A stretch of 64,000 nt of DNA from Leptidea sinapis (GCF_905404315.1 NC_066273.1:5580001-5644000); one strand, 5' to 3'; counted from the first letter of the stretch, positions 45,875 to 57,866 are shown. Made by a program: numbers and translations. The notes: generated by a model from the letters alone, not told the origin.

Positions 45875-46175
45875 TAAATGAAAATAAGGGACGTGACGAA
45901 AAGGTCGTTCAGCTGACAGTGCCGCTCAAGATTATTGAAAGACCCGAAAATTCTGAGCGGCACTACAATAAGTGCGCTCGACACATTGAGACATAAGATA
46001 TAATGTCTAATTTGCCCAGTAATTTCACTAGCTACCTACCTACCTTCAGACCCAAACACAGTGTTTGTGTCACACATAATGTTTACACAACTAGAAGAAA
46101 TTTAGAAATAAGCGCCCTTGTGGTACCCATAATCTAGCCGGCATTCTGCGCAAAGGAGCCTCCCACTGGTAAAAA
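45875..46175 (-). mobile_element. SINE family A copy
   Basis: Antisense copy from the T-run side (AATGAAAATAAGGGACGTGA) to GGAGCCTCCCACTGGTAAA. The GATGGTAATTGATACGCCC segment is deleted and GTGTTTGTGTCACACATAAT replaces the usual stem. Confidence 0.75.
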
Positions 46176-46179
46176 TATC

Positions 46180-47330
46180 TTCACAGCTATCTCCTTAAAT
46201 TATTATTATTATATTAGCTGACGTAATTGAATTGTTTACATGATGAAAAACAAAAGAATGACGCGCACATTTTATCGTGCAGATTGTATGTTGATTATTT
46301 CTATAATCGAGACGTACGCCACAAGAGCTGCATAATTTCATATTATTATGGCCGAAGCCATAATTAATAATCCCTGAGAAAAATTGCAACGCCTTTGACC
46401 CCTCAAGGACAGGTACATGCTTATTTTGTGTTTCCAACTAATATTTTATTATAGCCACGCAGCCTGTTATGAAAAGCGTGTATAAAAACGGTTGAATTTT
46501 GTGAGGAATGTTGTTTGAGATTTAAATATAGCTCAGTCTAGATATTATTAGTGATAATTTTATGTTTTGTGGATTTTGGATGATAACAGATATATCTACG
46601 TTTTTGAAGTTATACTTCTTTAGACGCGATAAGAAAATGATGACTTTGAAATTTTAAGATGCGCGCGCATCACTTTAACACAAAACTAACAGGGTGAAGT
46701 TGGTTCCTAAAATTTTCTGACGTTTGCGACATTCGTTATTCGTTATTTTTCTTCGTCCATTATTAAGATAAGCAAAGGGATGAAGCCCGTCCAGCCGTTT
46801 TGTTCATTTAATAATTAATTGTCAAAGCCATCGTTGAAAGATTTTTACAGTATTGTTCTTTCTACGAAAGTAAAATAGCACGAGGAATAAATTATTTTAA
46901 GGATTTTTTCTTTGTTAGGCCAAATAAGTTTTTTCATTAGAGCTCCACTCTTACGGGTAAATGTTAAAAATATTTTAAAATTCTGATATTCATAAATATC
47001 ATTTCCTTGACCTACATGAATTGAGTGATTTTGATTTGATTTATAAAGCTAAAAAGTTTGATTAAAATGGAAAACTACAATTTAGGCAAACTTCATGCTT
47101 CCTTTCATTTAAAATGAGACTTAAATTTAATATTAGATCCTAAATATTATGCTATACTTACTTGTCGAATGTTAAACGAGCACTGAAGAGCAGTATTGCA
47201 AGTATCCCACGTGATGACGTCATGATTCCAAAGCTCCAACAGAGACAAACAATCTCAGCTAACGACAGGTGGCAGATATCAAAATAGAATTATCAGCTAT
47301 TATTATTAAAGTCTGTGCAAGGAACATTGG
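46180..47330. other. non-coding DNA, no gene seen
   Basis: Mostly unique AT-rich sequence. TCCCACGTGATGACGTCATG at 47206-47225 combines an E-box-like CACGTG with a palindromic CRE-like TGACGTCA, about 110 bp upstream of the TATA motif of the candidate small gene. Confidence 0.45.
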
Positions 47331-47334
47331 CAGC

Positions 47335-47801
47335 TATATATAAGCAAATCTTGCCAACCACGTTTCCATCAAAATATGTTTAAGTTGAGTAAATTTTGTA
47401 AGTCCTTTTCATAATATTACGTTCAATTAAAGATCTTATCGTCTCATATGTAAATAAAGTATATATTCCCTTCAATTTATCAGGCTGTATGCAATTAAGA
47501 TTGCTTCGACTTCGTATTATAATGGGAACAGATACTCGCTCTTACAGCTCAAGGGGCTGGGCGCAAAAAGGGATATCAAATTAATACTGAATCCATAATA
47601 AATCAAAGTGGGCAGGTGGACTTTACAACAGCGTTTTCGCCTACGGATATCTTTAGAAATTATCATCTTGGTCCTTTGATAATGGTTCGACATTTCTTAT
47701 ATTCAAATCAAGAATTTGCTGGACGATTTCAAATATGCATGTATGCCCCGGGCAATATATTGACACGCGAACTGTTGAGATTATTTCATTCAATATGTTA
47801 A
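47335..47801 (+). CDS. candidate small two-exon gene (91 codons), speculative
   Basis: TATATATAAG at 47335-47344 is followed 31 bp later by ATG at 47376 in AAAATATGT context. Exon 1 would be 47376-47397 (MFKLSKF plus one base) before GTAAGT. An acceptor CGCTCTTACAG ends at 47547, and exon 2 (47548-47801) continues in frame for 84 codons to a stop (includes GAGRKKGYQ, FTTAFSPTDIFRNY, RFQICMYAPGN). The very short first coding exon behind a TATA box is a layout common in insect secreted or cuticle genes. However, no signal peptide, known domain or repeat match is visible, and the intron of 150 bp could be a chance arrangement. It would be nested in the zinc-finger gene's intron. Confidence 0.2.
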
Positions 47802-47904
47802 TGGGAGCTGTTTGGTATGCTAATGATTTACATAAATACAAAACAATTTCTTATCTTTAAATTTCAAAATATTTTGTTCATATGGTTCCAGAGATGGGAC
47901 CATA

Positions 47905-48232
47905 AGGAGACCAGTGGGAGGCTCCTTTGCACAGTATGCCGGCTAGATTATGGGTATCACAACGGCGCCTATTTCTGCCGTGAAGCAGTAATGCTAACAG
48001 CATTACTGTGTTTCATTACTGCTTTACGCCGTAGCTAGTGAAATTACTGGGCAAATGAGACCTAACATCTTAAGTCTCAAGGCGACGAGTACAGTTGTAG
48101 TGCCGCTTAGAATTTTTAGGGCTTATCAAGAATCCTGAGCGGCACTGCATTGTAATGGGCAGGGCGTATCCATTACCATCAGCTGTACGTCCTGCTCGTC
48201 TCGTCATCCCTTATTTTCATAAAAAAAGGGAT
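47905..48232 (+). mobile_element. SINE family A, near full-length
   Basis: Plus-sense from ACCAGTGGGAGGCTCCTTTG to TCCCTTATTTTCATAAAAAA. The CAGTAATG stem is rearranged (CAGTAATGCTAACAGCATTA, then CTGTGTTTCATTACTGC). It begins 100 bp after the candidate small gene's stop. Confidence 0.85.
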
Positions 48233-48239
48233 ATCGTGA

Positions 48240-48780
48240 TGAGTCAATACATTTATGGAAATCTCTTCTAATATATATAGTCATAATCATTTTTCTTAGG
48301 ATTACTAAAGATAATTTAATGGGCAAAGCTTTGAAATTAAAATCAAATCTTAAATCACTTAAGTTACTCAACACTTAATAACGTAATTAAAATCCGAAGC
48401 TATATCGTATATCTTATTATTGATTAGAAATTTTCTCATATCAAAACTCTAGCAGACAAAATAGTCGTGACTGACTCTTAGGATTAATTACGAAGCATTC
48501 AACTGATCGCTGTGAAAACAGAATTGCTTTTAAAAGTTCTTTCTTTGCAAACTTACATAAAATAATTACGTATAGATTAGTTAACTTATTAATTACAGTT
48601 TATTTTATACCTAAACGAAAGTTTGTAGATAAATGTTATTGTTTTGTCATGGAGCTTTTATCGACTTTTTTTTTTGTTATAGTATTATTTCAATACTAAA
48701 GAAAGAGTTATTAAAACATATTTAAAGAACTAAATGTGTGTATTTGTAACTGTCTTTTACATTAGATTTTTGCGTAAAAG
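48240..48780. other. AT-rich non-coding DNA
   Basis: No gene or repeat recognised. Confidence 0.5.
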
Positions 48781-48804
48781 TTATATTACAAATATTATTT
48801 GAGT

Positions 48805-48930
48805 TTATTCATTTTCAGGGGGACTTACAGTTTTCTTTACCAACTTCCTTAATTCAGCAACTTTCAGTCCCCCTGAAAACGAGATCTGGAAATGTCTTGA
48901 AACGTCGGGTTTACTAAAATAAATTTAATT
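48805..48930. repeat. inverted repeat / repeat end with GAAACGTCGGG
   Basis: TTTTCAGGGGGACT at about 48812 pairs with AGTCCCCCTGAAAA at 48866-48879, followed by CGAGATCTGGAAATGTCTTG and AAACGTCGGG, a motif of a known type of lepidopteran dispersed repeat. Confidence 0.55.
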
Positions 48931-49989
48931 CTTTAAAAGTGTTTTATTTTTGCAAATACTCAAGAATAATTTATTCCAATAGCACTATTCAATTTGACTC
49001 TGAAACTTTCCTTAATGCTTTTAGGAGTCTTGATAGGTCAACCCTTAACAAACCATTTTGGCAAGTGTTAAGTATAATCAGACAAATATTGTAATGACAA
49101 TAGCTATGAAAACTTAGCAAAAAAATTTTTGCATAACTTCAACCGACTTGAAAAACACTTTTTCAAAACAATAGATATAATATGCACTGAAAAAATAATT
49201 GATTATTGTTATACAATCTAATTAATTAATCTAATACTAGTTACGATTATTGTTATTTTTGGAAACGCTTTCTTCCCGCCGCAGCCCCGCTCTCGTCTCT
49301 TGCCTCCTCACAGCGCGTGCGACTCAAGCACATCTAACATATAACTGTATGTAGTTACAAACCCACCTTGGCTGACACCGACTCCAAAAATATCAATAAT
49401 AAAATGGGAAAATAAAAATAATATATATAAATCGGTTCACCAAATCGAAAGTTCTGTGATAACAAAAATACTGACGAATTGAGCTACTCCTCGTTTTTTG
49501 AAGTCGGTTATAAGACTTTCTGTAGTACAATCGTGAAATTTTAATATTTGCGGCTGCTCACAGATCATATTAAGGGCATCAGAAAATGTATTGTTCCAGT
49601 GAAACTAATACAAAATGATATGTTATTATATTTTATGATTATAGTTTTTACGAGCGCGGAGAACTTACATCCAATACAATTTATTCACCTCACTACGGCG
49701 AAGTTGATCCGTTTGCGTGTTGCGAAACTATTTTTTTTAATAGAATACAAAACAGTCTCATTAAGTCCTCGCATGATATTGATTCGAACACATAGTTAAT
49801 AAGATAAAATGCTCTAATTGCCGTCTTGAGACTGTAGCAAAAAATATATGGTGTTATTACAAAAAATAAAATATGGCTTGGACACGTGATTTGTTAAGCC
49901 ATGTCTAAAGATAGACGCTAAGCAACAGAAAGACACGGATTTGAAATAGATTTTTCTTAAAACAAGAGTTAAACACGTGTTTAACTTTT

Positions 49990-50170
49990 TTTTTAATTTG
50001 TGAAAATCTTAATGCGGTTCATAGAATACATCTAATTACCAAGTTTCAACAGTATAGTTCTTATAGTTTCGGAAAAAAGTGGCTGTGACATACGGACGGA
50101 CAGACATACAGACAGTCAAGACGAAACTATAAGGGTTCCGTTTTTTGCCATTTGTCTACGGAACCCTAAA
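49990..50170 (+). repeat. interspersed repeat ending ACGGAACCCTAAAAA
   Basis: Second copy of the 9000-9130 repeat, here with its 3' end intact: GGACGGACAGACATACAGAC, GGGTTCCGTTTTTTGCC, CTACGGAACCCTAAAAAA. GGGTTCCGT and ACGGAACCC form a terminal hairpin. Confidence 0.65.
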
Positions 50171-50251
50171 AAAGAGACCACAAAGAAGTAAAACAATTTA
50201 TTAATCTATAAAATAGTTCAAGAACGAAATGAAATTACGAATTAACCAAGA

Positions 50252-50480
50252 AATCACCGTTCGCGTAAAGCTGGCGTTCTTTCGTAACGCTCTCGTCACG
50301 CATTCACCAGCTTACTTCCCAAGTCATGTAAAAACCGTTCGAGTATCAGCTTACTTCCCAAGTCATGTAATAACCGTTCTAGTATCAGCTTACTTCCCAA
50401 GTCATGAAATCACCGTTCGCGTAACGCTAGCGTTCGTTCGTAACGCTCTCGTCACGCATTCACCAGCTTTACCCCCAAGT
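50252..50480 (+). repeat. 39-bp minisatellite with 156-bp higher-order repeat
   Basis: AGCTTACTTCCCAAGTCATG starts at 50309, 50348 and 50387 (period 39). The longer block ATCACCGTTCGCGTAA to CATTCACCAGCTT recurs 156 bp apart (50252 and 50408), which is four times 39. All periods are multiples of three, so the frame at 50229-50570 stays open for 113 codons with repeated AYFPSH. No evidence that it is translated. Confidence 0.8.
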
Positions 50481-50869
50481 CAAGCGTTCGTAAAGAAGTT
50501 CTTCTTCAAAAATGCTGTTCCTAAGAACGAAGAAAATATCGTACACTTTCAATTAACATTCTGTAGATAATATCGAGATAATAAATCGATGTGCTCTCGT
50601 AAATACAGGTGTATGAGAAGGGGAGTATTTTATATGACTTTTTCCAAGATAACTTCTTGTAATTAACTTCCAATAGGGATTATTTATGCTTAAGCGTTCT
50701 TATGAAATTTGTTGTCAATATACGATTGAATTAATCCTTTATACTGCTTGGTGGTGAGTCTCAAAAGGAGAATGTTTTATCATGGCTTAAGTAATGGTAT
50801 TGGATATGCCCTAGACATTCAAATTCAGATAATTTTTAATCAAATTAGGATTTAAAATCACTTATTTAA

Positions 50870-50970
50870 CGTCAAAAACTACCACCCATTCGTTATAGCA
50901 TGTACACCTCAGATCTGAGAACAACGAGCGAAAGAAACTCACAGGGTTTCTTTTTTTTAAATAGAATTCG
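50870..50970 (-). mobile_element. LINE 3' UTR fragment, inverted
   Basis: AAAACTACCACCCATTCG, CCTCAGATCTGAGAACAACG and GAAACTCACAGGGTTTC are the inverse of the GCCCGCTGAGTTTCTTGC...CAGGTCTGAGG 3' UTR seen at 63.7 kb. Confidence 0.6.
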
Positions 50971-51989
50971 TAATATAAATTTGTTCAATAACATTTATGA
51001 TTTATTAAAATAGTAAAGGCTGGCAACGCTCCATATCTAAGAATACAAAGGTAAATTTCGCCACTATAATATACAAGACTATAATAACTCAGATGGGATA
51101 TTGGGTGATCTGGAAAGCAGAAGACCCCAGTTCGAATCCAAATGTCCTATTAGTTTTCTTTTTGTTCAATTTTTATACATTCTTAAAAATCCGAGCAAGG
51201 CTTGTTATTAAAAATTAAAATTATTTAAATTATTGATTTTCAAAACGTCTTAGGCCTTATTTGTGTATACGTTAGCCGCGTAGAATTATTTTCGACATAA
51301 ACGAACATTTCTTAGTAACGCCGAGAAGTCTCAAAGTAAACAGTGACCGGTCGGTTCAGTAAACACAACTCCGGCCTCTAAAAGCTGAGCCCACACAGCG
51401 ACAAGGGACATCACGCTAGTCGAGTCTATTGACATTACATCTTTCGTTATTTGTACTTGATATTGTAATTACAATACGGGATTTATTTTACTAATATCAA
51501 CATTAAATTTAATCTTAGTCTTTGTTAATCGTTCAATTTAATTTACTTCGATTTACCACCCGTAAGATTACTTATTCGCTCTGAAGTTGCCACGAGCACC
51601 TGATTGGGCAATTCTGCAACACGTCAGATTCATCTATAAAAACTAAATTAAGAAAGTATGTTATTTATAGTGTTTTTACCATAAAAAATACGAATTCAAT
51701 GCTAATTTTGTATAAAACTTGAGGATTATTTATATTTTCGAAATTAAAATCATAGTTTTATCTGTATGTCAGGTGACCAGAACACCGATCACCATTTTGT
51801 GACGTCACTAAGGGAGAAAGAAACCTTAGTGAGAAACAATTTGATTTTAGCAACTCACGAACGAAACGGACTATGAAAATATAATATATAATAATATATA
51901 TAATATGTCTGGGTGAACTTTGAGCTCATTGCCTGACTAAACTTTAAAAAAAAAATCTATATATATCTTAGAAGCTATTTACTTGGTAT

Positions 51990-52357
51990 CACGGCCAATT
52001 AAAAAAATAAGGACCCCGTGTGTTACATAACAGTGAGGCACCAAAACAAGCCGGTAAACGTATAAATACATAGCCCCACGCATACACTTACACTAATACA
52101 AATCGATCGGACGCCATTATGAGATTTGCCATCGTCTGTGACAGATCAGTTTGCGTCGCAACAAAAATATTTTAAAAATGCCGTCGCGCGTTGTGAAAAA
52201 GTGTAAAAACAATAATATAAAAGTATTTGTAGATATATGATTATTTAAGGGAGAAAAAATTGTGTAACTAGTATACCCCGTAACCGCACACACACTAGCA
52301 TAAAGGTGCTTCACTTGCTAATATCACGGCGCGGAGTCCTTTTTTTACTAGTCCGTG
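51990..52357. mobile_element. hAT-like MITE, copy 3, with 8-bp target duplication
   Basis: 368-bp inverted copy of 1841-2202. Exact 8-bp flanking duplication CTTGGTAT at 51982-51989 and 52358-52365. Terminal repeats CACGG... and ...CCGTG with AAAAAAAGGACTCCGCGCC internally. An 8-bp duplication is the hallmark of hAT transposition. Confidence 0.85.
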
Positions 52358-52401
52358 CTTGGTATATGGTTTGTTCTTCTAAGACTCCATTAACAGCTAA
52401 T

Positions 52402-52405
<4 letters not shown>

Positions 52406-52453
<48 letters not shown>
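52406..52453. repeat. (TA)n microsatellite
   Basis: About 46 bp of pure TA starting 40 bp after the hAT-like MITE. A shorter (AT)n tract lies at 53968-53988. Confidence 0.95.
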
Positions 52454-52457
<4 letters not shown>

Positions 52458-52782
52458 CTGTGAGTATAAAATGTTACATTATATGCGATGGGTGAACGAT
52501 ATCTCATAATATTCTAGTTGTGTGACATTATCTCGAACCTGCGACATGCTATTAGTCAAAGACTTGACTTTAAGAAACCAGTTTAAAAGTATTCAAACAT
52601 TAGATGGCATTGTTATTTATGAGCGAGAAGAAAGGTATCCCAGCGACTTTCTGTCGTCCATTTATCATAACTGTGTCGGATATTTTTTGTGAAGTCAGGT
52701 TCGTTATGACATACCACATATTGTTATTTTAGAAATGGAAACTCAAGCCCAAACATTTTATGAAAATAGGATTTTGTAAGAT

Positions 52783-53815
52783 AGTCTAAGCTTGAGATCT
52801 GTAGAGCGTTATTATACTTTGCTCAGACTTTCCTTACGTAAAACAATGCTGTTTGTGATAAGCCAGGAGGGTGTAAATACAGCGTAAAAATTGAAATTTA
52901 GTTTTGTATGAAACGTGCAGTCATTTGACATAAGTTCAAAATAGTAGTATGGTGATTGGCTACGAAGTACAATCCGACTAAGTTTGAAAGCGAACTGTTT
53001 CTTTAAACGTAGTAGATTTCGATTATCTCAGTTTTTTACAAGATTGTAGCCGTCATCTGTCAATCTGTAAATGACTGCTCGTTTCATACAATCGAGTGAA
53101 TCGCTTATTTCCTTGAGAGTTGCGCTAAACTTCTTGTAACTAATTCTAGTAGGCTTCATAAGATACATAATAGCTTTAAGGGTAAATGTATACACTTCTA
53201 TAATAAAGTCCCAGCCACTGTTCAGGCATTATCTATAAATAAATTTAAATGTTTTATAAAAAAATGGCTCTGTCGTAGATCCTATTACTCCACTGCTGAA
53301 TATCTAAATGCTCCGACAGCCTGGGACTAGATTGTGATTATTTTATAGCGATAGAAATTACTGTACAATATTGTATATTTTTATTGAAAAGAGCGCAAAT
53401 AAAGAATGCTGGGAGAGTTTCTTGCGCCGCTTCTTTTCTCTCAGAGCGCCGTTTGTTTCCGAAGCGGCAGTAGTATCTAGTATATTAGAAATGACATCAA
53501 AAAGAATTCTAAATGAATCAATTTTGAGAAAATAAATGCCTTTTATGCCGTCATCTGTCAATCTGTCAATGACTTCACGTTTGATACAATCGAGTGAATC
53601 GCTTATTTCCTTGAGAGTTGCGCTAGACTGATGATAAAACGCAAACTTGACTTGTGTATTGGGCGGTCTTAGCTTAAGCTCAGTATTATTTGAGCTTCAA
53701 ATGACTTCAAAGACCAAATCAAAGATTATGCTCAGCTTACACTAAGCTAAGTTTTACGCAAGTAAAGTCTGAGCAAAGTCTAAATATGCTCTATAGATCC
53801 CAGCCTAAGTCTTTA
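52783..53815. mobile_element. TIR element split by a LINE
   Basis: Left end AGTCTAAGCTTGAGATCTGT and TACTTTGCTCAGACTTTCC; right end is the inverse (AAAGTCTGAGCAAAGTCTAA, ATAGATCCCAGCCTAAGTC). Imperfect repeats of about 60 bp. The interior is interrupted at 53128-53546 by a LINE. Parts of this element recur inverted at 14575-14700. Non-coding. Confidence 0.65.
53128..53546 (+). mobile_element. LINE 3' end (family D) with 79-bp flanking repeat
   Basis: Plus-sense copy of the 36135-36600 LINE end: CTAATTCTAGTAGGCTTCAT, CCTGGGACTAGATTGTG, and 3' end AAAATAAATGCCTTTTAT. Flanked by a direct repeat at 53049-53127 and 53547-53625 (about 4 differences in 79), most simply a long target-site duplication. 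Confidence 0.8.
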
Positions 53816-54344
53816 TATTTTACACACTTTTTATTAGCTTCACCTCTACTTATGTTTGTTTGTAACCGACCTATTTGGGCGTGATTTTGACCCACTTTAA
53901 ACAGTCAGATTTCGTTCAAACTTCGTAGATTTATCGAGGACCGATGACAATTAATAATTAACAAATAATATATATATATATATATATGAACAAATATATA
54001 ATAATTTTTTCGTCGATAAGGCAACAATTGATGTTAATTTTAAATTTCAACGAATATCTTTTCAACCAAAGCGTGTTTTTTAGTTATATAAAACTACTTT
54101 TATTTATAAAATTATTTAGAATAATTGTCTAAGTTGAACATATTTTAAGTAGCTTTGAATTAATCCTTAATTTACTTTTGAAGCATCTGTGGTGTAATAG
54201 ATAGAACTCTCACCACTGTGTATTGTGTTCTCGGTATAAGAATTCATATTTATTTAACGCTTTATAAGGTCGGTAAAATTCTTGAGATTCCTCTGGTGTT
54301 ACGGTGATCACGATATACCGTCAGATGACTCCAATGTATGCTAT

Positions 54345-54610
54345 CATCATCATCATCATTATAAACAGCCGGAAGACGTCCACTGCTGGACAAAGGCCAA
54401 CTCCAAAGATCTCTACAACGATCGGTCCTGCGCTGGCCTCATCCAACGCATTCCAGCTATCTTGAACAGATCATCCGTCCATCTTGCCGGCCTACCAACA
54501 CTGCGTCTTCCGGTACGTGGTCGCTTTCGAGGACTTTACTGCCCCAACGGTCATCTGTCCATCGAACTACGTGCCCTGCCCACTGCCACTTGTATGTATG
54601 CCAGCTCCTC
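54345..54610 (-). mobile_element. EN-RT LINE 3' relic
   Basis: Inverse copy with (ATC)n tail (ATCATCATCATCATT) then CGGAAGACGTCCACTGCTGG, CTGCGTCTTCCGGTACGTGG and ACTGCCCCAACGGTCATC. The most extended of the family's 3' copies here. Confidence 0.8.
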
Positions 54611-54619
54611 CGTAATTTA

Positions 54620-55930
54620 AGTCCTTAGCCAGTAATATGGCTGCCACACACTAAACACTAAACGGGTGATATTGCAAGACGAACAAAATATAGACAAAAA
54701 AAATATGTGTGCAATAATGACTGCTTATTTAAATATATAATAATATTAAAACAATTAAAATTTTGAACTACATCGGCAAACCATCCTTAATTTATTTATC
54801 AATACAAGCGAACGTCCGCGACAACGCCTGCGAAAATGTTGCCATATTATTACAGTAAAACTTTTTTTGTAACTAAGCCGAATAATATGAAAACAAAATA
54901 CTAATACTACAGAGAGAGACGCGATAAAAACAAGCGGCATTCAAATAGGTTTACATTATTGTGTAAAAAAAAAACAGAAATCTATTTTAAAGCCTTTTTT
55001 TGGCCTCGGTTAACCGTTATTATTTCAATGTACAGACACAACGATATTTAATTATATGTACAGATATTATACACGCCTACTAGCTGGAATAATTCCTACT
55101 CACAGTTGACCGATGGTAGTGAACGCGACTAACTTGTATGATGTTATCTTGAACGCGACCGCTGCAGTCTACGAATCTTATTTACACCGGAATAGACAAC
55201 CGGTTCCTACTTCTAGCGCGTTTCTCAAAGTTTGTTAGCTCACTTGAATTTTCTACGTGAGTTTAAAATGAATCTGTATATTATGTAATAGTTAATTATT
55301 ATGACTTATACTTTGTAGCTGCATTCTGTACATATTTTGATACATCTTTATGTGTTTTACGATTAGCGAGCGGCTATTTCAATATCCGATCACTTATCTA
55401 AAATTAGAATGCAGATTTTGCGTCATCCGTCAATATAATCTGAACCATTTCAATATTAGATAGAAAACGTTCTCTCAAATTCCATTAAAATACTAATCTA
55501 AAACTAGATAGATAGACACTTTATTGTATACCATACAGACTTAAAAATATTAAGCTAATTACAAGCATAGGTATGCAATGGGCAGTCTTATCGCTTTAAG
55601 CCATCTCTTCCAGACAACTAAAAAATACAGGATACAATATGTATACTTTATGCAAAACTAAATACAAAATAATACTACTAAATACTAGGATGCCGCAATC
55701 GCTCATCGTACCGCTTTCCTGCGGCGTATATTTGAGCAAAGCAAGATAAACTAAGTCTGTAGACAAAAACAAAACAATATTAATACAAACAAAAACAATA
55801 AAAATAATCTTTTGGAATATGGCGACATATTTAAACATGAGGAATTAGTTCATTATTTGGTTACATGAGAAACTTGTGCTGATTTACAAATTCAATAACT
55901 AAGAACCTGGCAGTCGAATCACTCTCGATT
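54620..55930. other. non-coding DNA with GC-richer patch
   Basis: 55130-55250 is GC-richer (GTGAACGCGACTAACTTG, TTGAACGCGACCGCTGCAG, CCGGAATAGACAACCGGTTC) with a repeated GAACGCGAC and no coding signal; it could be regulatory. The rest is AT-rich with no recognised repeat. Confidence 0.35.
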
Positions 55931-55944
55931 GATAGCAGTTAAAA

Positions 55945-56230
55945 CTTAATTTTATTTTTTTTTTTTTTTTTGCGCCCAAGCAAGGGAATGGGCTACCCTC
56001 CGGGATAACGACGGGAGGGAGGTGGTGAATGCTCATGCATACCAACGCAGCCTAAGTCTGCGTTGGTTATGTGGGACTCACGTGAAACCTAGGTGCCTAC
56101 CCACTAAACACCACCTGCAGTTGGCTTTGGGCAGGTGCCCTCTTCTAAACCCTACATCGAAGGCGACCTTCTCATGGGGAGAGAGAGGCGCAAGCGGCAC
56201 TCCCTATGGAGTTTCCGCTGGGATATATAA
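55945..56230 (-). mobile_element. putative retroelement 3' UTR with poly(T) start
   Basis: A T-run at 55948-55971 (A-tail on the minus strand) followed by 260 bp of GC-rich, gene-like DNA with AACGCAGCCTAAGTCTGCGT, a perfect hairpin, and ACCACCTGCAGTTGGCTTTG. No RT domain is present. Most likely the 3' end of an unidentified LINE or a retrocopy. Confidence 0.45.
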
Positions 56231-56239
56231 AACTTAATG

Positions 56240-57570
56240 TGATTTGATCAATGGGCTCAATTTTAAATAAATATAAATAGCGCGTGTTAATTTAGAATAA
56301 TTTGTAAATCATGTTTGTTTTTAATTATAATAATTGAATCAAGTCGAATTTCAAAATTCTGTCTCGACAATTACCAAGAAAATTTCGAAAGGTTTCTATG
56401 AGTTCAAAAATTTTTGAAATCGTACCAGAAATGGCCGAGAAACAATTGATCAATTGGAGTCACACGATGGGAGCTGCGCTCAGCTTCGCTCAACTATATT
56501 AATACAAAAATAAGATTAGCCAATCAGATATCAATGCGTCTGTTGTCTATAGGTATCTCTTTATTTCTACAGGATTGATCTGCACTATAGTTTGCCGTAA
56601 CAGATAAATTACAACAATGAGGATAAATAATTGCTGTGCATCCAGTCATAATATCAATGGATTGAAACACAAAAAAGTTTCATAGATCGGTAATAGAAAG
56701 TCCAAATGCAGGAAATATAAAAATAGTTTGCTTCTTGATATATTAATAGTTCTTTGCTTTAAATGCTTCAAAACTAAAGGAATTATAAAAAAGAGACTGA
56801 CCATTTTTAGGCCCAGCTATTTCAGAAATAAAATATAGCGTATAAAATTCTTTATTTTATAATGAACCAAAATTAACAAAAAAATTAAAATTTACAGTTA
56901 CTAACTATATTTTTTTAATGTATGTGGTTTTTAACATAAAATGGCTGAAGAGGCAATAAGTTAGTCTATTGTAAGACTATAACAGCAACTTTGGCGGTTC
57001 TTTTTTTTATTTTTTCGTCCAATATTAGAATAGGCGAAGGGTTCGAACCTATACAGCCAGTTGGCTGTTTTTATTGTCATTCGCTCTGTGTTTATAGAAT
57101 ACCTGACGAATCTTGCTTTCACGAACTATTATTTTATTTATTAATATTTTGCCAGTACTTATATTATTTTTAAAATTACTTTAATAAGTTAGGTAGATTA
57201 CCGAATAGTGACGTAGTTTTACTTGGACTGTGCTATGTAACTAAGTTACTAGCGGATCATGCACGGTTGTGGATTTATTTTATAATATGATAACGTTTTT
57301 ATTAATTTTATTAGTCTTGAGGTCCTGTATAGATTGACAAATGAAAAATATTAGTTCAAATAACACACATTCATTATCATAATGTAACTTTCGTTTAGTG
57401 CCCATATCTTGATTATGCAACTGTCAATAAAACTACTAAAAACTACAATTAAAACGGTTTAAAACTGATATTTTAATCTAACTAAAAATTTTGTCACTGT
57501 AACTTATATTATAAATACAAAAACCGTGAAAATTTATTGAATTATGCGTTACTTTGCGGAAATCCATAAT
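56240..57570. other. AT-rich non-coding DNA
   Basis: No gene or clear repeat recognised. Confidence 0.5.
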
Positions 57571-57574
57571 TATA

Positions 57575-57755
57575 TAAATGATTTAAGTTTTCTTTCGTGT
57601 TAATTCCGCCAATATTTGTTTTTAAAACAATTCGACACGTGTTTCGCCTCTACACGAGGCATCCTCAGGACGTGTTGTCTCGCCAAAATCTGGCACGGGA
57701 CTGCTAGAACAAATATTGGCGGAATTAACACTGAAGTAAACTTAAATAATTTGTA
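57575..57755. mobile_element. short TIR element with CGACACGTGTTTCGCC core
   Basis: Imperfect 40-bp terminal repeats (GTTAATTCCGCCAATATTTG at 57599 and its inverse at 57710-57730, extended by ATTTAAGTTT / AAACTTAAAT). Core CACGTGTTTCGCCTCTAC, CGAGGCATCCTCAGGACG is a repeat common in Lepidoptera. About 180 bp, non-coding. Confidence 0.75.
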
Positions 57756-57845
57756 CAAAAACCGTGGTAAAATTATGTAAAAAATGAATCAACTTACAAT
57801 TAGAATTGTCCTTATTATAATATTATATTATTAAAATCATTTAAA

Positions 57846-57866
57846 ACACACACACACACACACAGA
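57846..57866. repeat. (CA)n microsatellite
   Basis: About ten CA units, ending in CAGACATG. Confidence 0.9.

Noticed and set aside
46195..46437. 80-codon minus-strand frame with several Cys and His
   Set aside because: The Cys/His spacing does not fit a zinc finger, and composition explains the frame.
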